A stretch of 64,000 bases of DNA, from NCBI GenBank assembly GCA_017555085.1, contig JAFZHD010000039.1, positions 1 to 64,000 of the forward strand. The letters are read 5' to 3'. Source of the stretch: Muribaculaceae bacterium. Lineage in GTDB: Bacteria > Bacteroidota > Bacteroidia > Bacteroidales > Muribaculaceae. The number at the start of each line of letters is the position of its first letter. The stretch's first letter is position 1. Positions 35,413 to 44,016 of this stretch are shown piece after piece. Both the position numbers and the translations under genes were made by a program. The notes beneath the pieces were generated by a model, which was not told the DNA's origin, ran no database searches, and saw only the letters and a program-made list of their open reading frames with translations.

Positions 35413-35844
35413 TTAATGTTCGTGATTGTGACCTTCGTGGTTGTGTGAGCAACCCATGTCGCCGATTTTTACGGCAGTAACCGATTCGTGATGGTGGTTG
35501 CCGTGGTGGTGATGGTCAATGAAAATGGTTACGGTGTCGCCGGGAATCCAAGCCGCGATTTTGTCGGGGTTTGACTTTGAGTAGTCGTAAGTAGCAGTTT
35601 CTCCACCGTGCATCTTGACGATAGTGATTTTGCCCTGCTCGGCATTGCCTTCTTGTGCGATACCCACCACCTTCACTGTGTGGCCGTGCTCGGCACATTG
35701 GCCGTCGGCGTGGTTGTGGCCTTCGTGGCTATGCTCGGTGCATTGACCGTCGGCATGGTTGTGACCTTCGTGAGCGTTGTCGGCCTTGCTTGTGCATGCT
35801 GCCAATGCCATAGAGATAGCGGCAACTAAAAACAATTTTTTCAT
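35413..35844 (-). CDS. His-rich lipoprotein, probable metal-binding protein
   Basis: A 143-residue lipoprotein (lipobox LAAC, Cys17; the ATG at 35844 is chosen because it starts the signal peptide). It has 22 histidines, about 15 percent. The N-terminal part has two copies of HEGHNHADGQC (about 25-35 and 40-50), the centre is a beta-rich region (about 55-110), and then come HHHHGNHHH and a C-terminal CSHNHEGHNHEH. Such clusters chelate Zn, Ni, Co or Cu. It sits 15 bases ahead of an OPT transporter gene, so a metal-capture or metal-chelate role feeding or guarding that transporter is likely but unproven. The family of the central domain is not recognised. Confidence 0.8.
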   Translation of the reverse strand: MKKLFLVAAISMALAACTSKADNAHEGHNHADGQCTEHSHEGHNHADGQCAEHGHTVKVVGIAQEGNAEQGKITIVKMHGGETATYDYSKSNPDKIAAWIPGDTVTIFIDHHHHGNHHHESVTAVKIGDMGCSHNHEGHNHEH

Positions 35845-35859
35845 ACTGTGGTGATATTC

Positions 35860-35899
35860 AAAAAAGTCCTTCTTCACTTGGCGCAAAGAAGGACTTTTT
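35860..35899 (-). terminator. Terminator hairpin after the TPR lipoprotein gene, before the His-rich gene
   Basis: A 14-bp perfect stem (35861-35874 with 35886-35899) followed by a T-run on the minus strand, 14 bases past the stop at 35914. It ends 16 bases before the His-rich lipoprotein start, with no promoter box in between. Confidence 0.85.
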
Positions 35900-35913
35900 A
35901 GTGATGATTGTTA

Positions 35914-37605
35914 TTAGAGGTTCAAAACCGATGCAAGGTTGAACTTGGCAAATTCGAGGTCAGTGAGAGCGTTTTGTGCCATTTCTTTGTCGAGTTTAGA
36001 CACTTGACGCAAGTTAGAGTAAACCATTTGCTCGTTGTTAGTGCGAGCGCCGAGAACAGCCATGAGGTAGTAGGTTGTTGCATCGGGGTTGTTGATAGCC
36101 GAGAGAGTAGATTTTGCTTTGCTGTAATCTTTGTTGAGGATTTGAGCGAGAGCAGCGTTGTTTGATTTGCTGTCGCCAAATGCTTTGAGAGCGGCTTTGT
36201 TGTCACCGAGCATCAAGTAGTAAGTACCCATTGCTTCGTTGAGTTCTTCGAGACCTGCTGCGCTACCAAATTTTTGACCTGCTTCGGTGTAGTTCTTTTC
36301 GATGAGAGAAGTGAGACCGAGGTTCATTTGGGGCTCTGCTTTGTCGCTAGCCAATTTTGCAGCTTGTTCAAAGTTTGCTTTTGCTGCGTCATAGTCTTGG
36401 TCGATGTATTGGCACACACCCAAGTTGTTGTATGTGCGGTAGTCGTTGGGATAGAGTTCGGCAGCAGTACTGTAAATGTTGAGTTTTTGCTCGTTGTCGT
36501 TAGTGAGAGTAGCGAAGTAAAGAATTTCGTCAACTGTGAGCGCTTTGGGGTTCAATTCATAGATTTGAGCAATTTCTTCGTCGCTCTTACCGATAACATT
36601 GATTGATGCAGTGATGCGAGAGTAACGGAGTTGGGGGAGAATTTCGTCAGCGAGTTGGTCAAACACTGATGAAAGGTTGCGGATTTCTTTTTCGCGTTGT
36701 TCGGGGTCTTTGTACATTGAAAGCACGCTCAAAATGAGTTCTTTATCTTGAATGTTGCTTTGTGAAACAAGGCGTTGGAAACCTTCCCAGTCTTCGGCAG
36801 TGAATTGAGCAGTCAATTCGCCAAATTCAGTGATTTTGTCTTTTTTGAATTTGTCTTTGAGATATTTTGAAGTAGATTGTTCGCGTTTTTCGGCGAGTTT
36901 GGTGTTGAAGTCAAGACCACCTTCGGGCGAAGCGTATGATGAAATGTTCACTTCTTCGATTTCGAGGTTTTCGTCGTCGTTAGCTTCTGCGATTTTGCTG
37001 TGGAGAGCAGCCATCTCGTCAGTAGTCAATTCGCCTTTGCGAATGTTTGATTGGTTAACGAGGAACTTGATTTCGGCAGCATATTTTTCGTTGATAACGC
37101 GTTGGAACTTGTCGGGAGCGATAGCGGGAGTAACTGTACCAGCATCGGCCAAAGCGGCTGTTGCGATAACACCTGTTGCCACTGACACGCGGGGCAATGC
37201 ATATTGTTTTTTGCCTTGTGTTACATTAAACGCGAGTTGGAGGTCGCTTTGAGCCATCTCGGGAGCGTAGAGATACATAACGGGGATTGTAACAGTACCG
37301 CCGTTTTCGTAGTTGATTACTTGGTTGTTGCCGCGCACTTTTTCGCCCTGAACAGTGTAGGGTTGAGATGCTGTTTCAGTATCGCTGTAAACGAGGTAGG
37401 GAGTAACTGTAACCTCTGCATCTTTTACAAAGAATTTAGCGGGAATTTTGGCTGTAACTGTTGCGGGAACTTTGTCACCTACAACTTCGAGGGGATTGGG
37501 GTTTGCAGTGAAATAATCGGCTGCAAAGGGGTTGACTTTCTTGCTACAAGAAGAAAAAATCAACAAACCGCCCATTGCGAGGGCTAAACTGATTTTCTTG
37601 TTCAT
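35914..37605 (-). CDS. TPR-repeat outer-membrane lipoprotein
   Basis: A 563-residue lipoprotein (lipobox FSSC, Cys20). The N-terminal third (about 25-200) is beta-rich, resembling conserved Bacteroidales envelope proteins; the middle (about 190-300) has an OmpA-like segment containing YASPEGG, and the C-terminal part (about 360-560) has TPR helices (for example NDYRTYNNLGVC and EPQMNLGLTSL). This type of protein is abundant in Bacteroidales outer membranes. No enzyme motif is seen; a scaffold or assembly role is likely. Codon use looks biased toward that of highly expressed genes, consistent with a strong single-gene unit. Confidence 0.8.
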   Translation of the reverse strand: MNKKISLALAMGGLLIFSSCSKKVNPFAADYFTANPNPLEVVGDKVPATVTAKIPAKFFVKDAEVTVTPYLVYSDTETASQPYTVQGEKVRGNNQVINYENGGTVTIPVMYLYAPEMAQSDLQLAFNVTQGKKQYALPRVSVATGVIATAALADAGTVTPAIAPDKFQRVINEKYAAEIKFLVNQSNIRKGELTTDEMAALHSKIAEANDDENLEIEEVNISSYASPEGGLDFNTKLAEKREQSTSKYLKDKFKKDKITEFGELTAQFTAEDWEGFQRLVSQSNIQDKELILSVLSMYKDPEQREKEIRNLSSVFDQLADEILPQLRYSRITASINVIGKSDEEIAQIYELNPKALTVDEILYFATLTNDNEQKLNIYSTAAELYPNDYRTYNNLGVCQYIDQDYDAAKANFEQAAKLASDKAEPQMNLGLTSLIEKNYTEAGQKFGSAAGLEELNEAMGTYYLMLGDNKAALKAFGDSKSNNAALAQILNKDYSKAKSTLSAINNPDATTYYLMAVLGARTNNEQMVYSNLRQVSKLDKEMAQNALTDLEFAKFNLASVLNL

Positions 37606-37651
37606 GAGATTGATGTTTATATTATATTTATTATTATTCTAAAATTAGGTG

Positions 37652-37659
37652 CAAATATA
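37652..37659 (-). promoter_or_regulatory. Promoter box of the TPR lipoprotein gene
   Basis: Minus-strand TATATTTG, a full -7 match, 47 bases before the ATG. No clear -33 box. Confidence 0.55.
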
Positions 37660-37764
37660 ATCAAAAAAACGCGGTTGAACGATAAAAAAAGTCGCCGAAT
37701 GAAATAAATTGTGTTTTTTGGAATTAAAAGTCGGCTTTTTATGGCAAAAGAGCGGAATAATGAT

Positions 37765-37772
37765 TATTTTTG
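37765..37772 (+). promoter_or_regulatory. Promoter box of speA-truA
   Basis: TATTTTTG, a full -7 match, 58 bases before the chosen ATG at 37830. No clear -33 box. Confidence 0.55.
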
Positions 37773-37829
37773 TCGTCAATTTATAAATTAGCAGTAGTAT
37801 TAACAATTAAAAATAATCAGTTTAAGCCG

Positions 37830-39728
37830 ATGAGAAAATGGCGTATTGAAGACAGTGCCGAACTGTACAATATCAACGGTTGGGGATTGAAATATTTCTC
37901 AATCAATGACAAGGGTCATGTTGCTGTGACTCCTCGCGAGGGCTATGCCTCGGTCGATCTCAAAGAGATTATGGACGAACTTCAAGTCAAGGATATTGCT
38001 TCACCCGTTCTCTTGCGTTTCCCTGATATTTTGGACAACCGCATTGAGAAGATTTCTAATTGTTTTAAGCAAGCCGCTAAGGAATATGACTACAAAGCGC
38101 AGAACTATATAATTTACCCCATCAAGGTAAACCAAATGCGTCAGGTGGTTGAAGAAATTGTGACTCATGGCAAGAAATTCAACCTCGGTCTCGAAGCCGG
38201 TTCAAAACCTGAATTGCACGCCGTATTGGCAACCAATATTGCCGAGAACGCGTTGATTATTTGTAACGGTTACAAAGACGAAAACTATGTGGAACTTGCC
38301 CTTCTCGCACAAAAGATGGGCCGCCGCATTTTCCTCGTAGCCGAAAAACTTAATGAATTGAAACTGATTGTAGAAATCGCAAAACGACTCAAAATCACGC
38401 CTAATGTGGGTATCCGCATCAAGATTTCAAGCTCAGGCTCGGGCAAATGGGAAGAATCGGGTGGCGACCAATCAAAATTTGGTCTCAATTCAAGCGAATT
38501 GCTCGAAGCTCTCGACTTCCTCGAACGCAACAAGATGACCGAATGCTTGCGATTGATACACTTCCACATCGGCAGTCAGATAACAAAAATCCGTCGCATC
38601 AAGAATGCCCTCCGCGAGGCTACACAATTTTATGTGCAGTTAACAAAGATGGGTTTCAACATCGACTTTGTCGATATCGGTGGCGGTCTTGGCGTTGACT
38701 ATGACGGCACTCGCAGTTCGGCAAGCGAAAGCAGCATGAACTATTCTATCCAAGAGTATGCCAACGACTCGGTGTCGGCACTTGTAGACGCTTGTGTGAA
38801 AAACGATTTGCCTCAACCCAACATCATCACCGAGAGTGGCCGTTCGCTCACTGCCCACCACTCAATTCTCGTGTTTGATGTGCTCGAACGCACCACATTG
38901 CCCATTTGGAACGAGAAAGAGGAAATCGATGAAGATGCTCACGAACTTACCAAAGAATTATATCAGATTTGGGACCGCCTCAATCAGCCCCGATTGATTG
39001 AAAGTTGGCACGACGCATTGCAGATTCGAGAAGATGCACTCGACTTGTTCAGTTTGGGTATGCTCGATTTGCGTACACGCGCTCAAATCGAAAAACTTTT
39101 CTGGTCGGTAGCTCGCGAGGTCGCCGAAATGGCCGCTTCGATGAAACACCCGCCCGAAGAATTGCGCAAGGTGGCCAAGATGATACCTGACAAATACTTC
39201 TGCAACTTCTCGTTGTTCCAATCATTGACCGATTCTTGGGCTATCGACCAAGTGTTCCCCATTATGCCCATCGCGCGCCTCGAAGAGAAACCCCAACACA
39301 CCGCCACTTTGCAAGACATCACCTGTGACTCTGACGGTAAGATTGCCAACTTCATCGCTCACCACGGTACAGCAACCTCATTGCCCGTGCACTCGTTGAA
39401 ACCCGGCGAACCCTATTATTTGGGCGTGTTCCTCGTAGGTGCTTACCAAGAAATTCTCGGCGATATGCACAATCTCTTTGGCGACACCAATGCCGTTCAC
39501 ATTGATGTGTATAAAGACCGTTATGAAATCGACCAAATCATTGAGGGCGAAACCGTTGCCGATGTGCTCGATTATGTTCAGTTTAGCCACAAACGCCTCG
39601 TTCGCAATGTTGAAACTTGGGTGACAGCATCAATGAAGGCCGGAACAATCACTCCCGAAGAAGGTCGCGAGTTTTTGAGCAACTACCGCTCGGGCCTTTA
39701 TGGCTACACCTATCTTGAAAGAGAATAA
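37830..39728 (+). CDS. speA: Biosynthetic arginine decarboxylase
   Basis: A 632-residue PLP enzyme that converts arginine to agmatine, the first step of a polyamine route. The ATG at 37830 is chosen because an upstream TTG at 37770 overlaps the promoter box; MRKWRIEDSAELYNINGW is a typical SpeA start. The PLP lysine is K99 in YPIKVNQ. Further motifs are HFHIGSQI near 268-275, VDIGGGLGVDYDG near 297-309 and ITESGRSLTAHHS near 346-358. No agmatinase or agmatine deiminase gene is nearby. The stop is 2 bases ahead of truA. Confidence 0.95.
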   Translation: MRKWRIEDSAELYNINGWGLKYFSINDKGHVAVTPREGYASVDLKEIMDELQVKDIASPVLLRFPDILDNRIEKISNCFKQAAKEYDYKAQNYIIYPIKVNQMRQVVEEIVTHGKKFNLGLEAGSKPELHAVLATNIAENALIICNGYKDENYVELALLAQKMGRRIFLVAEKLNELKLIVEIAKRLKITPNVGIRIKISSSGSGKWEESGGDQSKFGLNSSELLEALDFLERNKMTECLRLIHFHIGSQITKIRRIKNALREATQFYVQLTKMGFNIDFVDIGGGLGVDYDGTRSSASESSMNYSIQEYANDSVSALVDACVKNDLPQPNIITESGRSLTAHHSILVFDVLERTTLPIWNEKEEIDEDAHELTKELYQIWDRLNQPRLIESWHDALQIREDALDLFSLGMLDLRTRAQIEKLFWSVAREVAEMAASMKHPPEELRKVAKMIPDKYFCNFSLFQSLTDSWAIDQVFPIMPIARLEEKPQHTATLQDITCDSDGKIANFIAHHGTATSLPVHSLKPGEPYYLGVFLVGAYQEILGDMHNLFGDTNAVHIDVYKDRYEIDQIIEGETVADVLDYVQFSHKRLVRNVETWVTASMKAGTITPEEGREFLSNYRSGLYGYTYLERE

Positions 39729-39730
39729 TC

Positions 39731-40483
39731 ATGGCGCGATATTTCATGCGATTGGCCTATAACGGCGCCTCGTTTCACGGATGGCAGTCACAACCCAATG
39801 CTGTGAGTGTGCAATCGACAATCGAGGATGCGCTTGCAACAGTGTTGCGCAGCGAGGTGAAAATCACCGGCGCTGGCCGCACCGATGCCGGGGTCAATGC
39901 TCGCATGATGATAGCCCATCTTGATTTGCCCGACGATTATAAGTCGCCCGAGTCGCTTGTGCGCGCTCTCAACTCGTTGGTGGGCAAAGATATCGCCATA
40001 TACTCATTAACAAAGGTGCACGATGATGCCCACGCACGCTTCGATGCCTCATCGCGCACCTATCATTATTATGCCCACATAGGCAAATCGCCGTTTCATT
40101 ACAATAGCAGTTGGCAAGCGCCCGACAATCTCGATTATGAGAAGATGAACCAAGCCGCGCGCCTGCTGCTCGATGTTGACGATTTTACCTCGTTTGCAAA
40201 ACTGCATACCGACGCAAAGACTAATATATGTAATGTGACCGAAGCCTGTTGGAAACCCCTTGGCGAGGGCCGATGGGTGTTTGTCATTACCGCCGACCGC
40301 TTTTTGCGCAACATGGTGCGCGCCGTGGTCGGAACATTGGTAGAGGTGGGCCGTGGTAAAATGACGCTTGAACAATTCAAGCAGGTGGTTGAGGCCAAGG
40401 ACCGTTGCGCTGCCGGGACATCAATGCCAGGCCATGCATTATATCTATGGAATGTTACATATCCCTATTGTGAAAATGCGTAA
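39731..40483 (+). CDS. truA: tRNA pseudouridine synthase A
   Basis: A 250-residue enzyme that makes pseudouridine at positions 38-40 of tRNA anticodon arms. The catalytic Asp is D52 in GAGRTDAGVNA (47-57). Other family segments are YNGASFHGWQSQ (about 10-21), the FDASSRTYHYY run (near 98-108) and RFLRNMVRAVVGTLVEVG (near 194-211). Length fits the family. It is 2 bases after speA and shares its transcript. The only A-T-rich stretch after it leads into acpP. Confidence 0.95.
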   Translation: MARYFMRLAYNGASFHGWQSQPNAVSVQSTIEDALATVLRSEVKITGAGRTDAGVNARMMIAHLDLPDDYKSPESLVRALNSLVGKDIAIYSLTKVHDDAHARFDASSRTYHYYAHIGKSPFHYNSSWQAPDNLDYEKMNQAARLLLDVDDFTSFAKLHTDAKTNICNVTEACWKPLGEGRWVFVITADRFLRNMVRAVVGTLVEVGRGKMTLEQFKQVVEAKDRCAAGTSMPGHALYLWNVTYPYCENA

Positions 40484-40654
40484 AAAATCAATAGAGAAGC
40501 ATAAAATTCTGTAACACGATTGTAACATTGAGGATATGGAGAGCCAAGTGTAAAATGTAGAAAAATAAGGCAAAAACAATGCTTAAAAACACTTTTTTGT
40601 CTCATTAGCACAACTTAACCCCCCTAAAAGTTTTATCAATTCAAATAAAATTGC

Positions 40655-40662
40655 TTACTTTG
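40655..40662 (+). promoter_or_regulatory. Probable acpP-fabF promoter box
   Basis: TTACTTTG differs from TAnnTTTG by one base. It lies 40 bases before the acpP ATG. No clear -33 box, so this is a weak call. Confidence 0.4.
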
Positions 40663-40702
40663 CATCGCAAAATCAAAAATTACTAATCTAAAATTTAAAA
40701 TT

Positions 40703-40936
40703 ATGTCTGAAATTGCATCTCGAGTAAAAGCTATCATCGTAGACAAACTCGGTATTGAAGAATCTGAAGTAACAGAAGCAGCTGAATTCACAAAAGACCT
40801 CGGCGCTGACAGCCTTGACACAGTAGAACTCATCATGGAATTTGAAAAAGAATTCGGTATCACAATTCCCGATGACAAAGCAGAAGGCATCCAAACAGTT
40901 GGTGACGCTATCTCTTACATCGAAGCTAACAAATAA
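40703..40936 (+). CDS. acpP: Acyl carrier protein
   Basis: A 77-residue acidic four-helix protein that carries acyl chains on a phosphopantetheine arm during fatty-acid synthesis in the cytoplasm. The attachment serine is S37 in [10 protein letters not shown]. It has the usual length and charge pattern, with an acidic helix 2. It sits 40 bases before fabF, its partner enzyme, in the standard Bacteroidales order. Confidence 0.98.
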   Translation: MSEIASRVKAIIVDKLGIEESEVTEAAEFTKDLGADSLDTVELIMEFEKEFGITIPDDKAEGIQTVGDAISYIEANK

Positions 40937-40976
40937 TAAAACCCTCCCTTTTTTACTTCATCATTAATAATTCATA

Positions 40977-42242
40977 ATGGAATTAAAGAGAGTAGTTGTA
41001 ACAGGACTCGGCGCAATCACTCCCCTTGGCAACGATGTGGCTACCACATGGCAAAATGCTATTAACGGAGAAAGCGGTGCGGGCCCTATTACTCATTTCG
41101 ATGCCTCAAAGTTCAAAACACAATTTGCTTGCGAGGTTAAAGGCTTCAATGCTGCGCAACACTTTGACCGCAAAGTGTTGCGCACACTCGACCTTTATGC
41201 ACAATATGCAATCGTTGCTGCCCGTCAGGCTGTTGACGATTCAGGTCTTGAAGCAAAAGAAGACCTTGACAAGACTCGTGTTGGTGTAATTGTAACAGCA
41301 GGTATCGGTGGCCTTCACACATTTGAAGAAGAAGCCGGTTACTATGCAACTCACCAAGAACAAGGCCCGAAATACAATCCCTTCTTCATCCCCAAGATGA
41401 TTGCTGACATTGCATCGGGTCACATCTCAATGCAATATGGTTACCATGGTCCTAACTATGTAACACTTTCAGCATGTGCATCATCTAACCATTCAATCAT
41501 TGATTCGTTTAACCTTATTCGTCTTGGCAAAGTTGATGCAATGGTAACAGGTGGTGCTGAGGCTGCTATCTACCCTGCTGGTGTAGGTGGTTTCAACTCA
41601 ATGCACGCACTCTCTACTCGCAACGACGATCCCAAGGCTGCATCACGACCTTTCAGCGCTTCACGCGACGGTTTTGTGATGGGTGAAGGTGCTGCCGTTC
41701 TCGTTCTCGAAGAATATGAACACGCAGTGGCACGCGGAGCCAAGATTTATGCCGAAGTCGTTGGTGGTGGTATGTCGGCCGATGCTTATCACATCACTGC
41801 AACACACCCCGAAGGTCTCGGTGCAAAACTTGCAATGACAAATGCTCTTGCCGACGCAGAAATGAAAGCCGAAGAGATTGACTATATCAACACTCACGGT
41901 ACATCAACTCCCGTTGGTGATGTTAGCGAGATGAAAGCCATTAAAGAAGTTTTTGGTGAACACGCCTACAAATTGAATGTAAGTTCAACCAAGTCAATGA
42001 CTGGTCACCTCCTCGGTGCTACCGGTGCACTCGAAGCCATTTTCAGCGTGAAGGCTGTGCAAGAAGACATCGTTCCTCCCACAATCAACCACGAAGAAGG
42101 TGATAATGACGAAAACATCGACTATAACATCAACTTCACTTTCAACAAGGCACAAAAACGCACTGTTAACGCTGCATTGTCAAATGTATTTGGTTTCGGC
42201 GGTCACAATGCAACAATCATCGTGAAAAAATTTGTGAAGTAA
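40977..42242 (+). CDS. fabF: 3-oxoacyl-ACP synthase II
   Basis: A 421-residue condensing enzyme that elongates acyl-ACP with malonyl-ACP. The catalytic triad is C167 in LSACASSNHS, H307 in NTHGTSTPVGD and H344 in TKSMTGHLLGATGA, with K339 close by. The thiolase-like fold is complete and full-length. It is co-transcribed with acpP; a terminator follows at 42268-42301. Confidence 0.97.
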   Translation: MELKRVVVTGLGAITPLGNDVATTWQNAINGESGAGPITHFDASKFKTQFACEVKGFNAAQHFDRKVLRTLDLYAQYAIVAARQAVDDSGLEAKEDLDKTRVGVIVTAGIGGLHTFEEEAGYYATHQEQGPKYNPFFIPKMIADIASGHISMQYGYHGPNYVTLSACASSNHSIIDSFNLIRLGKVDAMVTGGAEAAIYPAGVGGFNSMHALSTRNDDPKAASRPFSASRDGFVMGEGAAVLVLEEYEHAVARGAKIYAEVVGGGMSADAYHITATHPEGLGAKLAMTNALADAEMKAEEIDYINTHGTSTPVGDVSEMKAIKEVFGEHAYKLNVSSTKSMTGHLLGATGALEAIFSVKAVQEDIVPPTINHEEGDNDENIDYNINFTFNKAQKRTVNAALSNVFGFGGHNATIIVKKFVK

Positions 42243-42267
42243 GAAACTCTTATTCACAACATCACAT

Positions 42268-42301
42268 AACTCCCTGGTTCAACCGAGCCGGGGAGTTTTT
42301 T
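42268..42301 (+). terminator. Terminator of acpP-fabF
   Basis: An imperfect GC-rich stem (AACTCCC..GG with CC..GGGGAGTT) followed by a run of T, 26 bases after the stop. Confidence 0.85.
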
Positions 42302-42417
42302 ATCAGGTAATTAAATTATGTCGATTGTTTAGGAAATAATAGGCAACAAACGGGTTGCCCCGCAGTGGTGTGGGGGATGGGCAAGTGTGGGAATTGGGTA
42401 ATAGCGGGGATCTAATG

Positions 42418-42495
42418 CTATAAATTGTCTTTGCCGCCAAAGAGATAGCCGCCAGCCGAGAGTAAAAGTCCGATGAAAATAGTAACTGCCAACAT
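42418..42495 (-). CDS. Possible single-span membrane peptide, 25 residues
   Basis: A short frame starts with ATG at 42495, preceded by AGGAAAACAA, a fair ribosome site, and encodes MLAVTIFIGLLLSAGGYLF followed by GGKDNL. The first 19 residues form one hydrophobic helix, and the end is polar. It resembles in character the tiny accessory membrane peptides of respiratory and transport complexes, but no family is recognised. No TAnnTTTG box is found upstream, so expression is uncertain and the frame may be chance. Confidence 0.35.
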   Translation of the reverse strand: MLAVTIFIGLLLSAGGYLFGGKDNL

Positions 42496-42631
42496 TTGTT
42501 TTCCTATTTTGATTAAAACTGTGGTTTGGTGTGTTGTGACAGCCGCAACAAACAGTCGGGGCTGCCAATGTTTTCACAAAAAAAGCAAAATTTTTGAATC
42601 TGATGCATTATTGCTGATAAGATATGTGAGT

Positions 42632-42663
42632 TTTGCACTTGACAAGTAATATTTGTAACTTTG
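42632..42663 (+). promoter_or_regulatory. Promoter of the helicase-FKBP unit
   Basis: TTTG at 42632-42635, 20 bases, TAACTTTG at 42656-42663, a full consensus match 21 bases before the ATG. Confidence 0.75.
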
Positions 42664-42684
42664 TAACAGAAAGCATTTGAAACG

Positions 42685-44001
42685 ATGAAAGAATCTGAAA
42701 TCATAAAGAATATCAAGTCGCGGTTGGGTATTGAGCAACTCAACGATATGCAGCAGCGCATGTGTCGCTGTCAGTCGCAAAGTGTGTTGTTGCTATCGCC
42801 CACAGGCTCGGGTAAGACCGTGGCGTTTACCATTCCGTTGCTCAAATCGTTGCGTCAGCCCGTGGGCCGCGTGCAGGCTGTGGTTATTGCGCCCTCGCGC
42901 GAATTGGTGCAGCAGATTGCATCGGTGGTGCGTGCCGTGGCTATCGGCTATAAGACCGTGGCATTTTATGGCGGTCATTCAATGGTCGACGAAACCCGCT
43001 CGTTGAGCGTGACTCCCGACATTGTGATTGCCACTCCCGGCCGTTTGCTCGACCACATCAACCGCAATAACATTGATTTGTCGGCAGTAGGTTCGCTTGT
43101 GCTTGACGAGTATGACAAGTCGCTTGAACTCGGTTTCCATGACGAGATGCGCCGTGTGGTGCGTGCTATGGGACAATTCCGCCTTGTGGTGCTCACATCG
43201 GCAACCCGACTCGATGAAATGCCCTCGTTCTTGCCGTTGCGCAAGCCCGAAATGGTTGACTTTACCGTCAACGATGACAATCCTCGCGAACGCATGGATA
43301 TTGTAGAGGTTGAAAGTGCAGTGCGCGACAAGATTGATATTGCCATTGATTTGTTGCGCTCGTTGCCCGACGGTAAAGTGATTGTGTTTGCCAACCATCG
43401 AGAGAGCGTTGAGCGCATATATCAGATGATGCGCAAAGCACATTTACCAGTGGGAATGTATCACGGCGGATTGGAGCAATGGGATCGCGAAAAAGCCATC
43501 GATATGCTAAACAACGGCTCTACCCCCATATTGGTATCTACCGATCTCGGTTCGCGTGGCCTTGACATCGATGCCGTTCAGGCAGTTGTTCACTATCACA
43601 TGCCCCCGAGTGCTGAAAGTTGGACTCACCGCAACGGCCGCACAGCCCGTATGGGTGCACACGGAACAGTGTATGTAATCACTGCCGAGGGCGAGAACAT
43701 TCCCGACTATGTTGACTGTGACCGCAAATATGTGCCAACGGGGCAGAACGAAAATCCGATAAAGGCCCATTGGGCAACTTTGCATTTCAATGCTGGTAAA
43801 AAAGAGAAGATTTCGCGTGGCGATATTGTAGGCTATCTTGTGAACAAAGGCGGACTTGAAGGCACGAATATCGGCAAAATTGTGGTCAAAGACCATGCCG
43901 CGTTTGTGGCAGTGCCAAGTGATGTTGCGCGCGATGTACTTGCCGCCATTGCACCCCACAAAATCAAAAATACCCGCGTTAGAGTAACTATCGTTTCATA
44001 A
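42685..44001 (+). CDS. DEAD-box-type RNA helicase with DbpA-like C-terminus (DEYD variant)
   Basis: A 438-residue superfamily 2 RNA helicase, probably acting in ribosome assembly. Motifs in order: SPTGSGKT (38-45, motif I), APSRELVQQ (69-77, Ia), TPGR (117-120, Ib), DEYD (141-144, motif II), SAT (motif III, near 172), STDLGSRGLDID (motif V, near 288) and HRNGRTARMG (motif VI, near 317). Motif II reads DEYD instead of DEAD. The last 75 residues resemble the DbpA RNA-binding domain. The FKBP gene follows 15 bases later. Confidence 0.9.
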   Translation: MKESEIIKNIKSRLGIEQLNDMQQRMCRCQSQSVLLLSPTGSGKTVAFTIPLLKSLRQPVGRVQAVVIAPSRELVQQIASVVRAVAIGYKTVAFYGGHSMVDETRSLSVTPDIVIATPGRLLDHINRNNIDLSAVGSLVLDEYDKSLELGFHDEMRRVVRAMGQFRLVVLTSATRLDEMPSFLPLRKPEMVDFTVNDDNPRERMDIVEVESAVRDKIDIAIDLLRSLPDGKVIVFANHRESVERIYQMMRKAHLPVGMYHGGLEQWDREKAIDMLNNGSTPILVSTDLGSRGLDIDAVQAVVHYHMPPSAESWTHRNGRTARMGAHGTVYVITAEGENIPDYVDCDRKYVPTGQNENPIKAHWATLHFNAGKKEKISRGDIVGYLVNKGGLEGTNIGKIVVKDHAAFVAVPSDVARDVLAAIAPHKIKNTRVRVTIVS

Positions 44002-44016
44002 ATAAAAGTCAGAACT

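Larger units (their letters stand above)
42243..42684. other. Intergenic region between fabF and the helicase gene
   Basis: This 442-base stretch contains the fabF terminator, a possible 25-codon membrane-peptide gene on the minus strand (42418-42495) and the helicase promoter (42632-42663). The rest shows no coding character. Confidence 0.6.

Noticed and set aside
35690-35770. Direct repeat in the His-rich gene considered as a CRISPR or regulatory repeat
   Set aside because: It is an in-frame coding duplication of HEGHNHADGQC, not spaced like CRISPR.
37770-37829. Upstream TTG start adding 20 residues to arginine decarboxylase
   Set aside because: It overlaps the promoter box at 37765-37772; the ATG at 37830 gives the usual SpeA N-terminus.
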